Shown: piece by piece, positions 18,309 through 28,247 of the stretch
Numbering within the stretch: position 1 is the first letter of the stretch
How the letters are laid out: every line of letters starts with the position of its first letter
From: Chitinophagaceae bacterium
Lineage (GTDB): Bacteria > Bacteroidota > Bacteroidia > Chitinophagales > Chitinophagaceae
DNA length: 64,000 nucleotides
Assembly (NCBI GenBank): GCA_947379895.1
Contig: CANCPA010000004.1
Span: forward strand, 1-64,000
Direction: 5' to 3'
The notes under the pieces: generated by a model
What the model saw: the letters and a program-made list of their open reading frames with translations, nothing else
Database searches by the model: none
Told to the model about the DNA's origin: nothing
Made by a program: the position numbers and the translations under genes

Positions 18309-20894
18309 ATGAAGAATTTTAATTGGAAAGCATTTTTACCACATATTATTGCTATTCTTATCTTTTTAGTACTATCTATATTCTATTGTAAGCCGGCTTT
18401 AGATGGAAAAGTTGTTGAGCAACATGACGTACAACAATGGCATGGGATGTCGCGTCAATCATTTGTATTTAAAGAAAAGACAGGGCATTTTCCATTATGG
18501 ACAAATAGTATGTTTGGTGGTATGCCTGCCTATCAAGTTGCAATGGATAGTAAGGATCCTGCCTATTTATCAGTTTCTTTTTTCCACAAGTTGCTCTCTT
18601 TCGGTCTTCCTGTTCCTGCCTATTATTTATTTTTCTGTTGTTTAGGGCTCTATTTTTTGTGTGTTGTAATGGGTATCAATCCATGGTTAAGCATTGCAGG
18701 TGGTATTGCCTTTGGTTATTGTTCGTATGATCCTATTATCATTACCGCGGGTCATGATACCAAATTATTATCCATCGCTTATGCTCCTGCTGTACTTGCT
18801 TCGATACAATTGTTGTTTAAGAAAAGATATTGGCTTGGTTCAATCGCATTAATTCTAACTACATCAGGCCTGTTTAGTCAAGGACACCAACAAATTGCCT
18901 ACTATACTTTATTGATGGGCATTATAATGTTTATCCCTTTCTTAATTGAAACAATCAAGGCAAAAGATTTTAAGCATTTAGGAGCAACTCTTGCTTTTAC
19001 AATAATATGTTCAACCCTAACATTGCTTACAGTAACAAATTCTTATTTGCCAACTTACGAATATTCGAAGGAAACAATGAGAGGTGGTGGTAGTGGTCTT
19101 ACCTTAGGAACAACCGAAAAAAAGAATAAAACAGAAGGTGGACTTGATAAAGATTATGCTTTTAGATGGAGTTATGGTATTGGTGAAACGATGACTTTAA
19201 TGGTGCCTAATGCATATGGAGGGGGTAGCTCGACAAGATTTGGAGAAGATTCTAAAATTGAGAATTTATTACAGAACTCACCCGAAATTCCACAACAAGC
19301 CATTCAACAACTTTTTCAAGCAGCTTCTGCTTATTGGGGCGATCAACCTGGTACGTCAGGACCTGTTTATTTAGGAGCATTTATTTGCTTGTTTGCATTT
19401 GCAGGTTTTATTCTATCTGAAAATAAAAATAAATGGTGGTTATTGGCTATCACAATATTTGGGATAGTCTTAGCGTGGGGAAAGAACTTTGAAGCGTTTA
19501 ACTACTTCTTGTTTGATCATATGCCTTTCTACAAGAAATTTAGAGCACCGTCTATGTCTCTAATAATGCCGCAAGTGTCTGTTTCTTTGATGGCCATCTT
19601 GTTTATCAATGAGTTTATTGTAAAATTTGATTCGGCTAAAGAAATAGCAAAAGAAGAAAAAGCGAAGTTCCTTAAAGCCTTCTTGATTATTGCGGGTTCA
19701 TTAGCAGGTTTGTTGATAGCCTTTTATCTGTTTGCAGGATATAGTAATTCAAACACACTTGCATTGAGAAAGAATTTGGAAAATGCTTTCAAATCAAATG
19801 ATACATTCATAAAAAGCTATATGTCTGCATGGGTCGAAGATCGGAAGGCTTTGTATTTAAAGGATATGTTGCGGACTTTAGGTATTATGGCAGTGGCAGT
19901 AGCAGCCATATTTGCCTACACTAGAAAAATAGTAAAGGCTCCAATTGTAATTTCTGTTTTTGTTTTATTAGCTATTATTGATTTATTGCCAATAGGAACA
20001 AGGTATTTTAACGAAAATAATTTTGTTGATGCCGATACCTACGAGCAAGCCTATCAGAAATTTAATGCCGACTTACAACTTGACAGAGACACTAGTTTCT
20101 ACAGAGTTTTGAATCTTGCCTATTTTAATGGAAATAGCTTTAGTGTCGATTTAAGTAACTCTTTCAACGATGCTCTTGCATCCTATCATCATAACACAAT
20201 TGGTGGCTATCATCCTGCAAAATTGTCGAGATATAATGATTTAATCGAACATCAGTTATATAAAAATATACAAGCTTGGGGTAGTAATCCAAATACGAAG
20301 GATAGTTTCCCTGTTTTGAATATGTTGAATATGAAATATGTCATTGTTCCCGATCAAAAAGATCCAAAACAAACGATGGCTGTTCCTAATCCTTATGCCT
20401 CAGGAAATTGTTGGTTTGTTAAGGAAGTTAAATTTGTAAAGGATGCTAATGAGGAAATGCTTTCCCTCAATCATTTCAATCCTGCAACTACTGCCTTTGT
20501 TAATGATGAATTTAAGTCAGTAGTAGGCAATCAACCTTCTTTTGATTCAACTGCTTCAATTAAATTTATACAAAATAATAATGACTACATAAAGTATGAA
20601 AGCAATGCGTCTTCTAATCAGTTTGCAGTATTTAGCGAAGTGTATTATAGTCAAGGATGGAAGGCATTCATTGATGGTAAGAAAACCGATTATTGCCGAG
20701 TGAATTATGTACTGAGAGGGTTGCCTCTACCAGCAGGTAAGCATTTGATTGAGTTTAAATTTGAGCCATCCCTTGTAAAATTAGGTGAGCAATTATCTAA
20801 ATACGCCTCTTACATTTTAGTCTTACTTATATTACTATTCGGATTTTTGGAATGGAAAGATTGTAAGTCAGAGAAAAATAAGATTCAAGGGTAG
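18309..20894 (+). CDS. YfhO family membrane protein
   Basis: Large multi-TM protein with KVVEQHDVQQWHGMSRQ, GINPWLSIAGGIAFGYCSYDP, and C-terminal YSQGWKAFIDGKKTDYCRVNYVLRGLPLPAGKHLIEFKFEP. Start set at ATG 18309. Confidence 0.88.
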   Translation: MKNFNWKAFLPHIIAILIFLVLSIFYCKPALDGKVVEQHDVQQWHGMSRQSFVFKEKTGHFPLWTNSMFGGMPAYQVAMDSKDPAYLSVSFFHKLLSFGLPVPAYYLFFCCLGLYFLCVVMGINPWLSIAGGIAFGYCSYDPIIITAGHDTKLLSIAYAPAVLASIQLLFKKRYWLGSIALILTTSGLFSQGHQQIAYYTLLMGIIMFIPFLIETIKAKDFKHLGATLAFTIICSTLTLLTVTNSYLPTYEYSKETMRGGGSGLTLGTTEKKNKTEGGLDKDYAFRWSYGIGETMTLMVPNAYGGGSSTRFGEDSKIENLLQNSPEIPQQAIQQLFQAASAYWGDQPGTSGPVYLGAFICLFAFAGFILSENKNKWWLLAITIFGIVLAWGKNFEAFNYFLFDHMPFYKKFRAPSMSLIMPQVSVSLMAILFINEFIVKFDSAKEIAKEEKAKFLKAFLIIAGSLAGLLIAFYLFAGYSNSNTLALRKNLENAFKSNDTFIKSYMSAWVEDRKALYLKDMLRTLGIMAVAVAAIFAYTRKIVKAPIVISVFVLLAIIDLLPIGTRYFNENNFVDADTYEQAYQKFNADLQLDRDTSFYRVLNLAYFNGNSFSVDLSNSFNDALASYHHNTIGGYHPAKLSRYNDLIEHQLYKNIQAWGSNPNTKDSFPVLNMLNMKYVIVPDQKDPKQTMAVPNPYASGNCWFVKEVKFVKDANEEMLSLNHFNPATTAFVNDEFKSVVGNQPSFDSTASIKFIQNNNDYIKYESNASSNQFAVFSEVYYSQGWKAFIDGKKTDYCRVNYVLRGLPLPAGKHLIEFKFEPSLVKLGEQLSKYASYILVLLILLFGFLEWKDCKSEKNKIQG

Positions 20895-20906
20895 GTTTCT
20901 GATTAA

Positions 20907-21283
20907 ATTCTAGAAAATTAGTAACCACTTATTAAGAATTTTCGAGTACTTATTCGTAATAAGTTAAAGCTTATTGCTAATTAGTAAAAGCTTATTGAAA
21001 AAAAGTATAAGCTTATCGGGAATAAGTGAGGTCTTATTGGGAATAACTGTTCGAATTTGGACAGCTGTGAGTACTTATTTTGAGTTAGAGAATACTTATT
21101 CTGAATTAGTGAGCACTTATTGCTAGTAAGTTAAAGCTTATTGCTAGTAAGTTAAAGCTTATTGCTAATTAGAGAGTTCTTATTGAGAGTTAGTTTCCAC
21201 TTAATTTGAGTTTGAAAGGACTTATCAGTAATTAGAGAGTCCTTATTGTCAGTAAGTACTCTCTAATATCATAAAAGCTTTAA
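20907..21283. repeat. 21-bp-period palindromic repeat array 2 (unit CTTATT-N3-A(A/G)TAAG + 6 bp)
   Basis: CTTATT-like half-site at 20928, 20949, 20970, 20991, 21012, 21033, [degenerate 20-bp slot], 21074, 21095, 21116, 21137, 21158, 21179, 21200, 21221, 21242; 15 recognisable units in 21-bp steps, with degenerate edge units at 20907 and 21263. Confidence 0.96.
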
Positions 21284-21360
21284 CATATTTACTCATAACT
21301 TTCTTTATATTCTTTTATTCAATCACTTCTTAAGGGTTATTTTTTAAAAAATACTACATT

Positions 21361-22401
21361 ATGGAATTGTTTTTACCAGTGAAAAATGAATTAAGCAGGC
21401 ACATACAATCTTGTTGTGAGGAACTGTATCATAAAATGCAACAACTTTCAGTTGCGGATATAGGATTATCTTCTCACGGTCAATTTTATTTTAATTCCCG
21501 CCACATAAAAAGGCTATTTTTTTCTATCGAATCTAGTGCACAGTTATTGTACCATAGTATTGTTTTGACCAATAAAAAGGTGGAAGATGTAGTGGTTATG
21601 GATTATGGTGCAGGGATTGGAAGTTTGTACATTTTGGCAAATATGATTGGTTGTAAACAAGTTATTTATAATGATTTATTTGAAGAGTGGAAGAATAATG
21701 GAAAGCTAATTGCCGAGGCTCTTTCTATAAATATTGATGCGTATATTTTGGGAGATATTGACGATACGCTTTTGTATCTAGAAAAAGAAAAGATTAGTTG
21801 CGATATTATTATATCCCGCAACGTAATTGAACATATTCACAAATTAGAAGATTTTTATTCGTTGATAAATAAGTTTCAACCAAATGCAATCGTTTATTCA
21901 TCTACAAGTGCAAATTTTTATAATCCTGCCGTGAACTTGAAGCATGTTTTAATGCATTTGAAGACGGAGAAAATATTTACACGAGATAGAACAAAAATCA
22001 TTTCAGAGTATACAACAAAGCTGTCTGAAAAAGAAGTATCCTTGCTTTCGCAAAAGACAAGAGGATATAATATTGAAGGGATTAAGCTGGCAGTAGATAA
22101 TTATATCTCAACTAAGACATTACCCAAAAAAGCATATACCTACACAAATGCATTTGAACCAACTTTGAATATTTGGTGTGAGAATTTATTAGTATTTAGT
22201 GTTTATAAGCAAAAATTAATTGCAGGCAACTATGACGCACAATTTAAACCTGGTTTTTGGGATACTCATTATCCCGCTGCTTGGAAAAACTTGCCTGTTA
22301 AAATATTAAATAGTATTATTAATATAGTGGGGGATTTCGGGTTTGTTCTTGCTCCATTCATCTATGTTATTGCTATTCCTAGAAAGCTAAATAATAAATA
22401 A
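21361..22401 (+). CDS. Class I SAM-dependent methyltransferase
   Basis: VVMDYGAGIGSLYILANMIGCKQVIYNDLFEEW...CDIIISRNVIEHIHKLEDF. Confidence 0.8.
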   Translation: MELFLPVKNELSRHIQSCCEELYHKMQQLSVADIGLSSHGQFYFNSRHIKRLFFSIESSAQLLYHSIVLTNKKVEDVVVMDYGAGIGSLYILANMIGCKQVIYNDLFEEWKNNGKLIAEALSINIDAYILGDIDDTLLYLEKEKISCDIIISRNVIEHIHKLEDFYSLINKFQPNAIVYSSTSANFYNPAVNLKHVLMHLKTEKIFTRDRTKIISEYTTKLSEKEVSLLSQKTRGYNIEGIKLAVDNYISTKTLPKKAYTYTNAFEPTLNIWCENLLVFSVYKQKLIAGNYDAQFKPGFWDTHYPAAWKNLPVKILNSIINIVGDFGFVLAPFIYVIAIPRKLNNK

Positions 22402-22404
22402 ATA

Positions 22405-23337
22405 TTGGCACCTGTGAATCAGCAAACTATTTCCATATCAATCATCTCGTATAATAGACCCGACGACTTATTGGCATTATTGCAAAGTCTTTCCTTACAG
22501 AATGGCTTAGATACATGTTTATTTGAAACGTTGATTCTCAATAATGCTTCTACTGTTGATTATAGCACTATTGAGAAATATGCGTTTGAAAATCCTAAAT
22601 TGAAAATTAATTTCATTAATAGTCAGGAGAATTTGGGCGTTGCTAGAGGTAGAAATGAGTTGATGAAAGTAGCAAAAGGTGATTTATTGTTTGAAATTGA
22701 CGATGATATTGTATTTGTTCATCCTGATTCAATTATTAGGCTTTCAAACCTTTTTAATAAGCCCTTATTCATAGAAGCTAACACGGCAATGATTACCACT
22801 AAAGTGCTTTATTTTGATACCAAAGAAGTACAGATGACGGCCTTTCCACACAAGAAACCAGAAAAATATTTAAACCGCAATCAATTTCTGACTAGTTACT
22901 TCATTGGTTGTTCTCATATTTTGAAACGGTCTATCTTAAAGGAAACAGGTCTTTATCCTGAAGACTTTCATTATGGAATGGAAGAATATGATTTAGGTTA
23001 CCGCATTCTGAATGCAGGCTATACAATTGGTTATGATAATGAAGTGATTGTTGAACACAAGGAGTCTCCTTTTGGTAGGCAGGCTAATTATAAGAAATTA
23101 CAAATGCAATGGATTAATAAGAGTAAGGTGGCTTGGAGATACTTGCCTTTTATTTATTTTCTCTCAACATCTCTTGCTTGGGGAGTAGAATATTGTAGAA
23201 AAGCAAAAGGTAATTGGAGCGCTTTTTTCAATTCATTAATTAGTATTGCGATGATTCCTTTTACAGAAAAACGAAAAGTAATCAGTAAAGAGGCTCTGAA
23301 ATTTATGAAAACAGTGGAGGCTAGGCCATGGTTTTAA
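22405..23337 (+). CDS. Glycosyltransferase family 2
   Basis: ISIISYNRPDDLLALLQSLSLQ...NLGVARGRNELMKVAKGDLLFEIDDDIVF. Start codon uncertain (non-ATG in ORF call). Confidence 0.88.
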   Translation: MAPVNQQTISISIISYNRPDDLLALLQSLSLQNGLDTCLFETLILNNASTVDYSTIEKYAFENPKLKINFINSQENLGVARGRNELMKVAKGDLLFEIDDDIVFVHPDSIIRLSNLFNKPLFIEANTAMITTKVLYFDTKEVQMTAFPHKKPEKYLNRNQFLTSYFIGCSHILKRSILKETGLYPEDFHYGMEEYDLGYRILNAGYTIGYDNEVIVEHKESPFGRQANYKKLQMQWINKSKVAWRYLPFIYFLSTSLAWGVEYCRKAKGNWSAFFNSLISIAMIPFTEKRKVISKEALKFMKTVEARPWF

Positions 23338-23399
23338 AAATGTAATACGGTAGATTAAAAGTAAAATTCTACGTTCACTATTCGATTGTAAATAAACTT

Positions 23400-24404
23400 T
23401 TACATAATCTTATAAAAATGAGGTTTATTTCTCAGAATAACAGGTAATAACAGCCCTAGTTTCATAATGTTGATCGTATATCCACTGATTCGTTTCCAAT
23501 CAGAAAATGGATTGTCAAATTTAACTAAGTGATGAATAACGCTTACTATAGCAAAAAAAGGAATTTCTGCTAAATACATTAAGAAATGGAACAGGCACCA
23601 AGCAATTCCAAATTGTTTTCTAATTCTCACCATCTGCGAAACAATTAACTGCCGACCTTTGATGTCAAATAAATTTTTATATCCCTTTTCTTTTGATTTT
23701 ATTTCCTTATTAACCGTTTCTCCTTGTAAATGAGTAGAGTGAAGGTTGCCAAAAACACAAAGGTTTCCAACTTTTCCTAAACGATAGCACCACTCAATTT
23801 CTTCTGAGTATAAGAAAAAGTCCTCATCAAGCATGCCTGCTTTATCAATTGCTTCTTTTTTTGCCATGATAAATGCCCCGTTTATCCAATCGACTTTCTG
23901 TTCAGAAACAATATCTTGAATATTTGTTTTCTTAACTTTCATGCCAAATGCAATCGCCCGAAGTATATCGCCCATATAGGGTAAAGGCAATAAATGATTC
24001 AAGCCACCTGCCATATAAAAACTCCCCGTTATTTGTGGCGTTAAATCAGGATTCAATAGTTGAACACTTGAAGCTATATAGGACGAATTTAATAGCTGAG
24101 AATAGCAAAATGAGATAGCATCTTCCTGAATAATCATGTCAGGATTAAGTAATAAAACTGTTTCACCTTCCGACTGTCTGATTCCTTCATTATTAGCCCT
24201 AGCAAAGCCTGCATTATAGCCCATGTCAATCCATTTGACAAATGGAAATTGAGAAAGAATATGGTCTTTGCTATTGTCGTTTGAAGCATTGTCAACAACA
24301 ATCCACTCAAAATCTTTAGCAGAGTCAAACTGTAAAGCACTCTTGATGCAATTAGAAATGTAATCGCTTGAACGATAATTGACTATGATAACTGAAAGTG
24401 CCAT
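23400..24404 (-). CDS. Glycosyltransferase family 2
   Basis: MALSVIIVNYRSSDYISNCIKSAL...NAGFARANNEGIRQSEGETVLLLNPDMI. Confidence 0.92.
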   Translation of the reverse strand: MALSVIIVNYRSSDYISNCIKSALQFDSAKDFEWIVVDNASNDNSKDHILSQFPFVKWIDMGYNAGFARANNEGIRQSEGETVLLLNPDMIIQEDAISFCYSQLLNSSYIASSVQLLNPDLTPQITGSFYMAGGLNHLLPLPYMGDILRAIAFGMKVKKTNIQDIVSEQKVDWINGAFIMAKKEAIDKAGMLDEDFFLYSEEIEWCYRLGKVGNLCVFGNLHSTHLQGETVNKEIKSKEKGYKNLFDIKGRQLIVSQMVRIRKQFGIAWCLFHFLMYLAEIPFFAIVSVIHHLVKFDNPFSDWKRISGYTINIMKLGLLLPVILRNKPHFYKIM

Positions 24405-24463
24405 AATGCTAAAAATATATAAATTTCTTCAACTTAGATTAACTAAAAAGAACAGTGCTTTAA

Positions 24464-25489
24464 TTAGTCGTAAAGTGGCTTTTTATATATCGATTTAAAT
24501 AATAGGAACAGTGATCGAGTGATTAAGTATTTATCAATGAATATGGCCAATTTTACACTAAATCGTTTTGAAGGATTATATTCTTCATCTGGAATGAGAA
24601 GGATTGCGTTCTTTTTACACATGTCTAAGAAATTTGAGACAGTAGAATTATTTTTTCTCAATCTTTTGGGCGTTCTTAATAATCGATGTGATAATCCTTT
24701 GGCATAAAAATCTATGAACCCTTTACCATAACGCTCAATTGCTTCTGAGTAAATTTTCGATTCTTGTTTTAATTGAAACAGAAAGTCAAGAAAAATTTCG
24801 AAGGCTCTCTGAAATTTATCATCTGCCGACTTTGTTGTTGTGCTTTGATGAATTCGGAAAGAGAAACTACAATTAAAAGCAGTTGCTTTATAACTAATTT
24901 GTGTTAAGCGAATCCATAAATCAAAGTCAGCGAATAGCAAATTTGGATAGTTAAGGGGAATGCCGCCAATTGAATCATAATCGGCCGCCCTCATCATGAA
25001 TCCTGTGCCCATTGTATCGATTTTATTACACAAGAAATGGCATGTAAAATCGATTGGGCTTTGTATTTCATCCATAGGTTGACATTGCTTAATAATTTGC
25101 CCCTCTGAATTTATATAGGTAAAGTGTGTTTGATATAAGCTTGCATTCGGATGTTTGGCAATAAGATTTTCCATCGTCTCTAAATAATCAGGCATCAAGA
25201 TATCATCATGCCCGATTAAAGTAATGAATTCATTTTTAGTAATTTTTAAGGCCCTGCCCCAATTTTCTTCAATAGTCAGCGTCCTATTAGGAGAGTCATG
25301 TACGATAATACGTTCATCTTTCAAACTTTGCAACCACTCCAAAGTGCCATCATTGCTATTATTCTCTAAAATAATAAGATTAAAATCTTGCAATGTTTGA
25401 TTTAAAATACTGCTTACACATTCTTTAATGTAGTTGCCTCCATTGTGAACAGGTAAGATGATACTATACTTATTTTGATTACTTCCCAT
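24464..25489 (-). CDS. Glycosyltransferase family 2
   Basis: YSIILPVHNGGNYIKECVSSILNQTLQDFNLIILENNSNDGT...ALKITKNEFITLIGHDDILMPDYLE. Confidence 0.92.
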   Translation of the reverse strand: MGSNQNKYSIILPVHNGGNYIKECVSSILNQTLQDFNLIILENNSNDGTLEWLQSLKDERIIVHDSPNRTLTIEENWGRALKITKNEFITLIGHDDILMPDYLETMENLIAKHPNASLYQTHFTYINSEGQIIKQCQPMDEIQSPIDFTCHFLCNKIDTMGTGFMMRAADYDSIGGIPLNYPNLLFADFDLWIRLTQISYKATAFNCSFSFRIHQSTTTKSADDKFQRAFEIFLDFLFQLKQESKIYSEAIERYGKGFIDFYAKGLSHRLLRTPKRLRKNNSTVSNFLDMCKKNAILLIPDEEYNPSKRFSVKLAIFIDKYLITRSLFLLFKSIYKKPLYD

Positions 25490-25594
25490 TGTGATGAAAC
25501 ATTGTTTTAATAATCATAGAATACGAATTCAATTGTAAAAATTGAAATCAAGTTGATAATCAAATTAAAGTAATATTTCAAAATTGACTTTAAT

Positions 25595-26539
25595 TTATTT
25601 TGATAAGTAAAAAGCTAAAGTCTTTTTTAAGTTTTTGAAATAAAAAAGAATTAATGCCTTTCTATATTCATTCAAGTGTTTTTTCATAAATTCAAGAGAA
25701 AATATAGACGAACTTAGCTTGTCCAAGAGTTTTAAATCCTCTTTCATTTTGTTCTTCATGTAATATCCCTTGAGTGTTAAAAGGCTCTTAAATGTCCATC
25801 TCTTTACATGAATATCTAGTACGTTGACATCTTTTTGTAATTGGATATTTGAAAATTGTTTGTGCATTAACTCGTAAAACCCTTTACAACCTAAATAATA
25901 AGTGTCTAAATTTCTTTTTGAAAAATTGTTATCGTGCGAATTGATTTTTAGAGATTCATTATTAATAAAAACACCACCATTTTCTCTCCCACACAAAGCA
26001 AGCATTGCGTGATCTGCAAGATGTGGACTCCCATAATTCGGCATTCCTCCAATTGCTTTTACAATACTACTCTTTAAGATGCAATCAGACCATAAAAAAG
26101 CAGCAGTAATATATGGATTCAATAATTCATAAACAAAATTATTTTTGTCACAGTATTGAATTTCACCATTACCTTTTCCTTTTCTTAAACAATTAATATA
26201 AATTGATTGATCTGGTATTTTATCAAAAATTTCATGAAAGAAATTTAATTTTTCAGTGTCTGAAAAAAAATCGTCATCTGTAATCATTATGATATAGTCT
26301 CCAACAGAATTTTTAATACTTCTGTTGAAACTTTCAATCATACCTAGATTTGTTAGATTAGGGTTGTATTTAAATCGGCTATCGAATTTATTGACAACAG
26401 TCTCTGCACTACATTCAGGGTCATTGTCGGAAACAACAACTTCAAAATCTTTAAAAGTCTGAGAACTTATAAAACTTAACTGTTTTTTTAAAAGTTCAGG
26501 GCGTTTATAAGTTGAAATGCAAAAACTAATCCAAGGCAT
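25595..26539 (-). CDS. Glycosyltransferase family 2
   Basis: SFCISTYKRPELLKKQLSFISSQTFKDFEVVVSDND...NSVGDYIIMITDDDFF. Confidence 0.9.
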   Translation of the reverse strand: MPWISFCISTYKRPELLKKQLSFISSQTFKDFEVVVSDNDPECSAETVVNKFDSRFKYNPNLTNLGMIESFNRSIKNSVGDYIIMITDDDFFSDTEKLNFFHEIFDKIPDQSIYINCLRKGKGNGEIQYCDKNNFVYELLNPYITAAFLWSDCILKSSIVKAIGGMPNYGSPHLADHAMLALCGRENGGVFINNESLKINSHDNNFSKRNLDTYYLGCKGFYELMHKQFSNIQLQKDVNVLDIHVKRWTFKSLLTLKGYYMKNKMKEDLKLLDKLSSSIFSLEFMKKHLNEYRKALILFYFKNLKKTLAFYLSK

Positions 26540-26563
26540 TTTAAAATTTTTAATTAATTTTCT

Positions 26564-27301
26564 TTATTTCAATCTTTTTAAATATCCGCTTGGTGCAACA
26601 CTAATCAATACCTTGTTATCAACAGACTCATCTATTGAGAAATCTTTGTTTTTTTCAAGGAATTCGTTCACTGCTGTTTTTGGATTATTTCCAATTCCCC
26701 ATGGTCTTGATTGAGAAAAATAACCCTCAGGTAAATCTTCAACAATAGTATCAAAGACTACTAAGTAAGAGTCTTTTGTTACAAAGGGTGAATACATTTC
26801 TAATTCTGCTAAAACGTGTTCATGTGTATGATTGGAATCTAAACATACGAGTATTCGTTTCTTTCCTTTTGTATATTCAGCCACTTTGTCAATAGTTTCT
26901 TGTTCAATTGCAGAACCCTCAATCATCTTGATTCTCTTGAACATTGGATGCTTTTCAATTTCTGCCTTATTGTGAGCTCTAATATCAATATCGATACCTA
27001 GAACCTCTCCTTCACCAATTAATTCTAATAAAGAGGCATAGTAAATTAATGATCCGCCGTGTGCGATGCCTGTTTCTATGATTAAGTCGGGCTTAATATC
27101 CCAAATCAATTCTTGCATGGCAATCATATCTTGAGGATATTGAATGATTGGTCTTCCCATCCACGAAAAATTGTATGAATATTGTGCTTTGTTAGAGGCA
27201 ATATTAAACTCCTTTGCAGCTTCTAATAATTCTTTGTTTTGCCCGTTTTTATTAACACGCAATTTTCTTTCTTCAATAAATTCCTGAACAGGATTACTCA
27301 T
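26564..27301 (-). CDS. Cephalosporin hydroxylase-like (CmcI) methyltransferase
   Basis: MGRPIIQYPQDMIAMQELIWDIKPDLIIETGIAHGGSLIYYASLLELIG...CLDSNHTHEHVLAELEMYSPFV. Confidence 0.85.
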   Translation of the reverse strand: MSNPVQEFIEERKLRVNKNGQNKELLEAAKEFNIASNKAQYSYNFSWMGRPIIQYPQDMIAMQELIWDIKPDLIIETGIAHGGSLIYYASLLELIGEGEVLGIDIDIRAHNKAEIEKHPMFKRIKMIEGSAIEQETIDKVAEYTKGKKRILVCLDSNHTHEHVLAELEMYSPFVTKDSYLVVFDTIVEDLPEGYFSQSRPWGIGNNPKTAVNEFLEKNKDFSIDESVDNKVLISVAPSGYLKRLK

Positions 27302-28151
27302 TACTTTTTATTTTATTTAATTTATCAATATTTCCCCAAAAACTCATTGGTTCATAATCCGGGTAGGGATAATAACCTAAATTAAGTTTAATAGATGCAT
27401 TAGCTTTATCAATATATTTTACAACAAGCGATTTGACAGTAGTTGGTAAACCACTTGCACAATTTATAATACCCTCTATTTTATTTTGCAGTGCAATAAT
27501 AACTACATTTTGGGCAACCACTTCAACAGGTAAAAAATCTCTAATTTGCTCTCCTCCACTCATGTTAAACTCTGCCTCTTTATTTAAAATTGCTTTGTCA
27601 AGTTGCGAAAATAAGGATTTAGGGTTCTGACCCTTCCCATACATATAAAAAAGACGTGGCCATTTTAGCGAAAATGAATATTGTTTTTGTAATTCTACCA
27701 AAAACTTTCTTAAGCAGTCTTTTGCTAGAGCGTACGGGTTATCCGGCATTGATGGCAAAGATTCTAATAGTTCGCCATTTTGCATTCCATATTCAAAACA
27801 AGTGCCTGAGATAGTTATGTTGGTAGCACCGTTCACAATTAAGTTCTTTAAAAAATGATAGTGCTGTGGTAGATTATCTTCAAAATGAAAGAGTGCTTTA
27901 TAATTTGGTAATCCTTCCCAGGCAAGGTGTATAATAATATCAGGATTTTTAAAGTACTCAAAGTAATTTATCTCGCTTTTGAATGACTTGATATCAAAAG
28001 GAATATAATTTACATTTGGAAACCATTCCATTTTTATCGCATTATCAATGGTTCTAGAAGATGCAATAACCTGATGCCCTCTTGAAAGAAGTGAATTCAC
28101 TACATAATTTCCAATAAATCCTGTTGCACCGGTTACTAAAACCTTCTTCAT
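27294..28151 (-). CDS. NAD-dependent epimerase/dehydratase
   Basis: MKKVLVTGATGFIGNYVVNSLLSRGHQV; SGTCFEYG...NPYALAKDCLRKFL. Confidence 0.85.
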   Translation of the reverse strand: MKKVLVTGATGFIGNYVVNSLLSRGHQVIASSRTIDNAIKMEWFPNVNYIPFDIKSFKSEINYFEYFKNPDIIIHLAWEGLPNYKALFHFEDNLPQHYHFLKNLIVNGATNITISGTCFEYGMQNGELLESLPSMPDNPYALAKDCLRKFLVELQKQYSFSLKWPRLFYMYGKGQNPKSLFSQLDKAILNKEAEFNMSGGEQIRDFLPVEVVAQNVVIIALQNKIEGIINCASGLPTTVKSLVVKYIDKANASIKLNLGYYPYPDYEPMSFWGNIDKLNKIKSNE

Positions 28152-28247
28152 GTTACTACGATAATTTTTGAGTTATTTGCTATTAGTTGCTGTTTTCTGT
28201 TTTCAAATTATAAGCAAGCCCATTGTCATTATTTCTATACACATTAA

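Noticed and set aside
20907-21283. CRISPR array
   Set aside because: Period of 21 bp is too short, conserved 15-bp dyads have only 6-bp variable gaps, no leader and no cas genes in the window. Same reasoning applies to the other three arrays.
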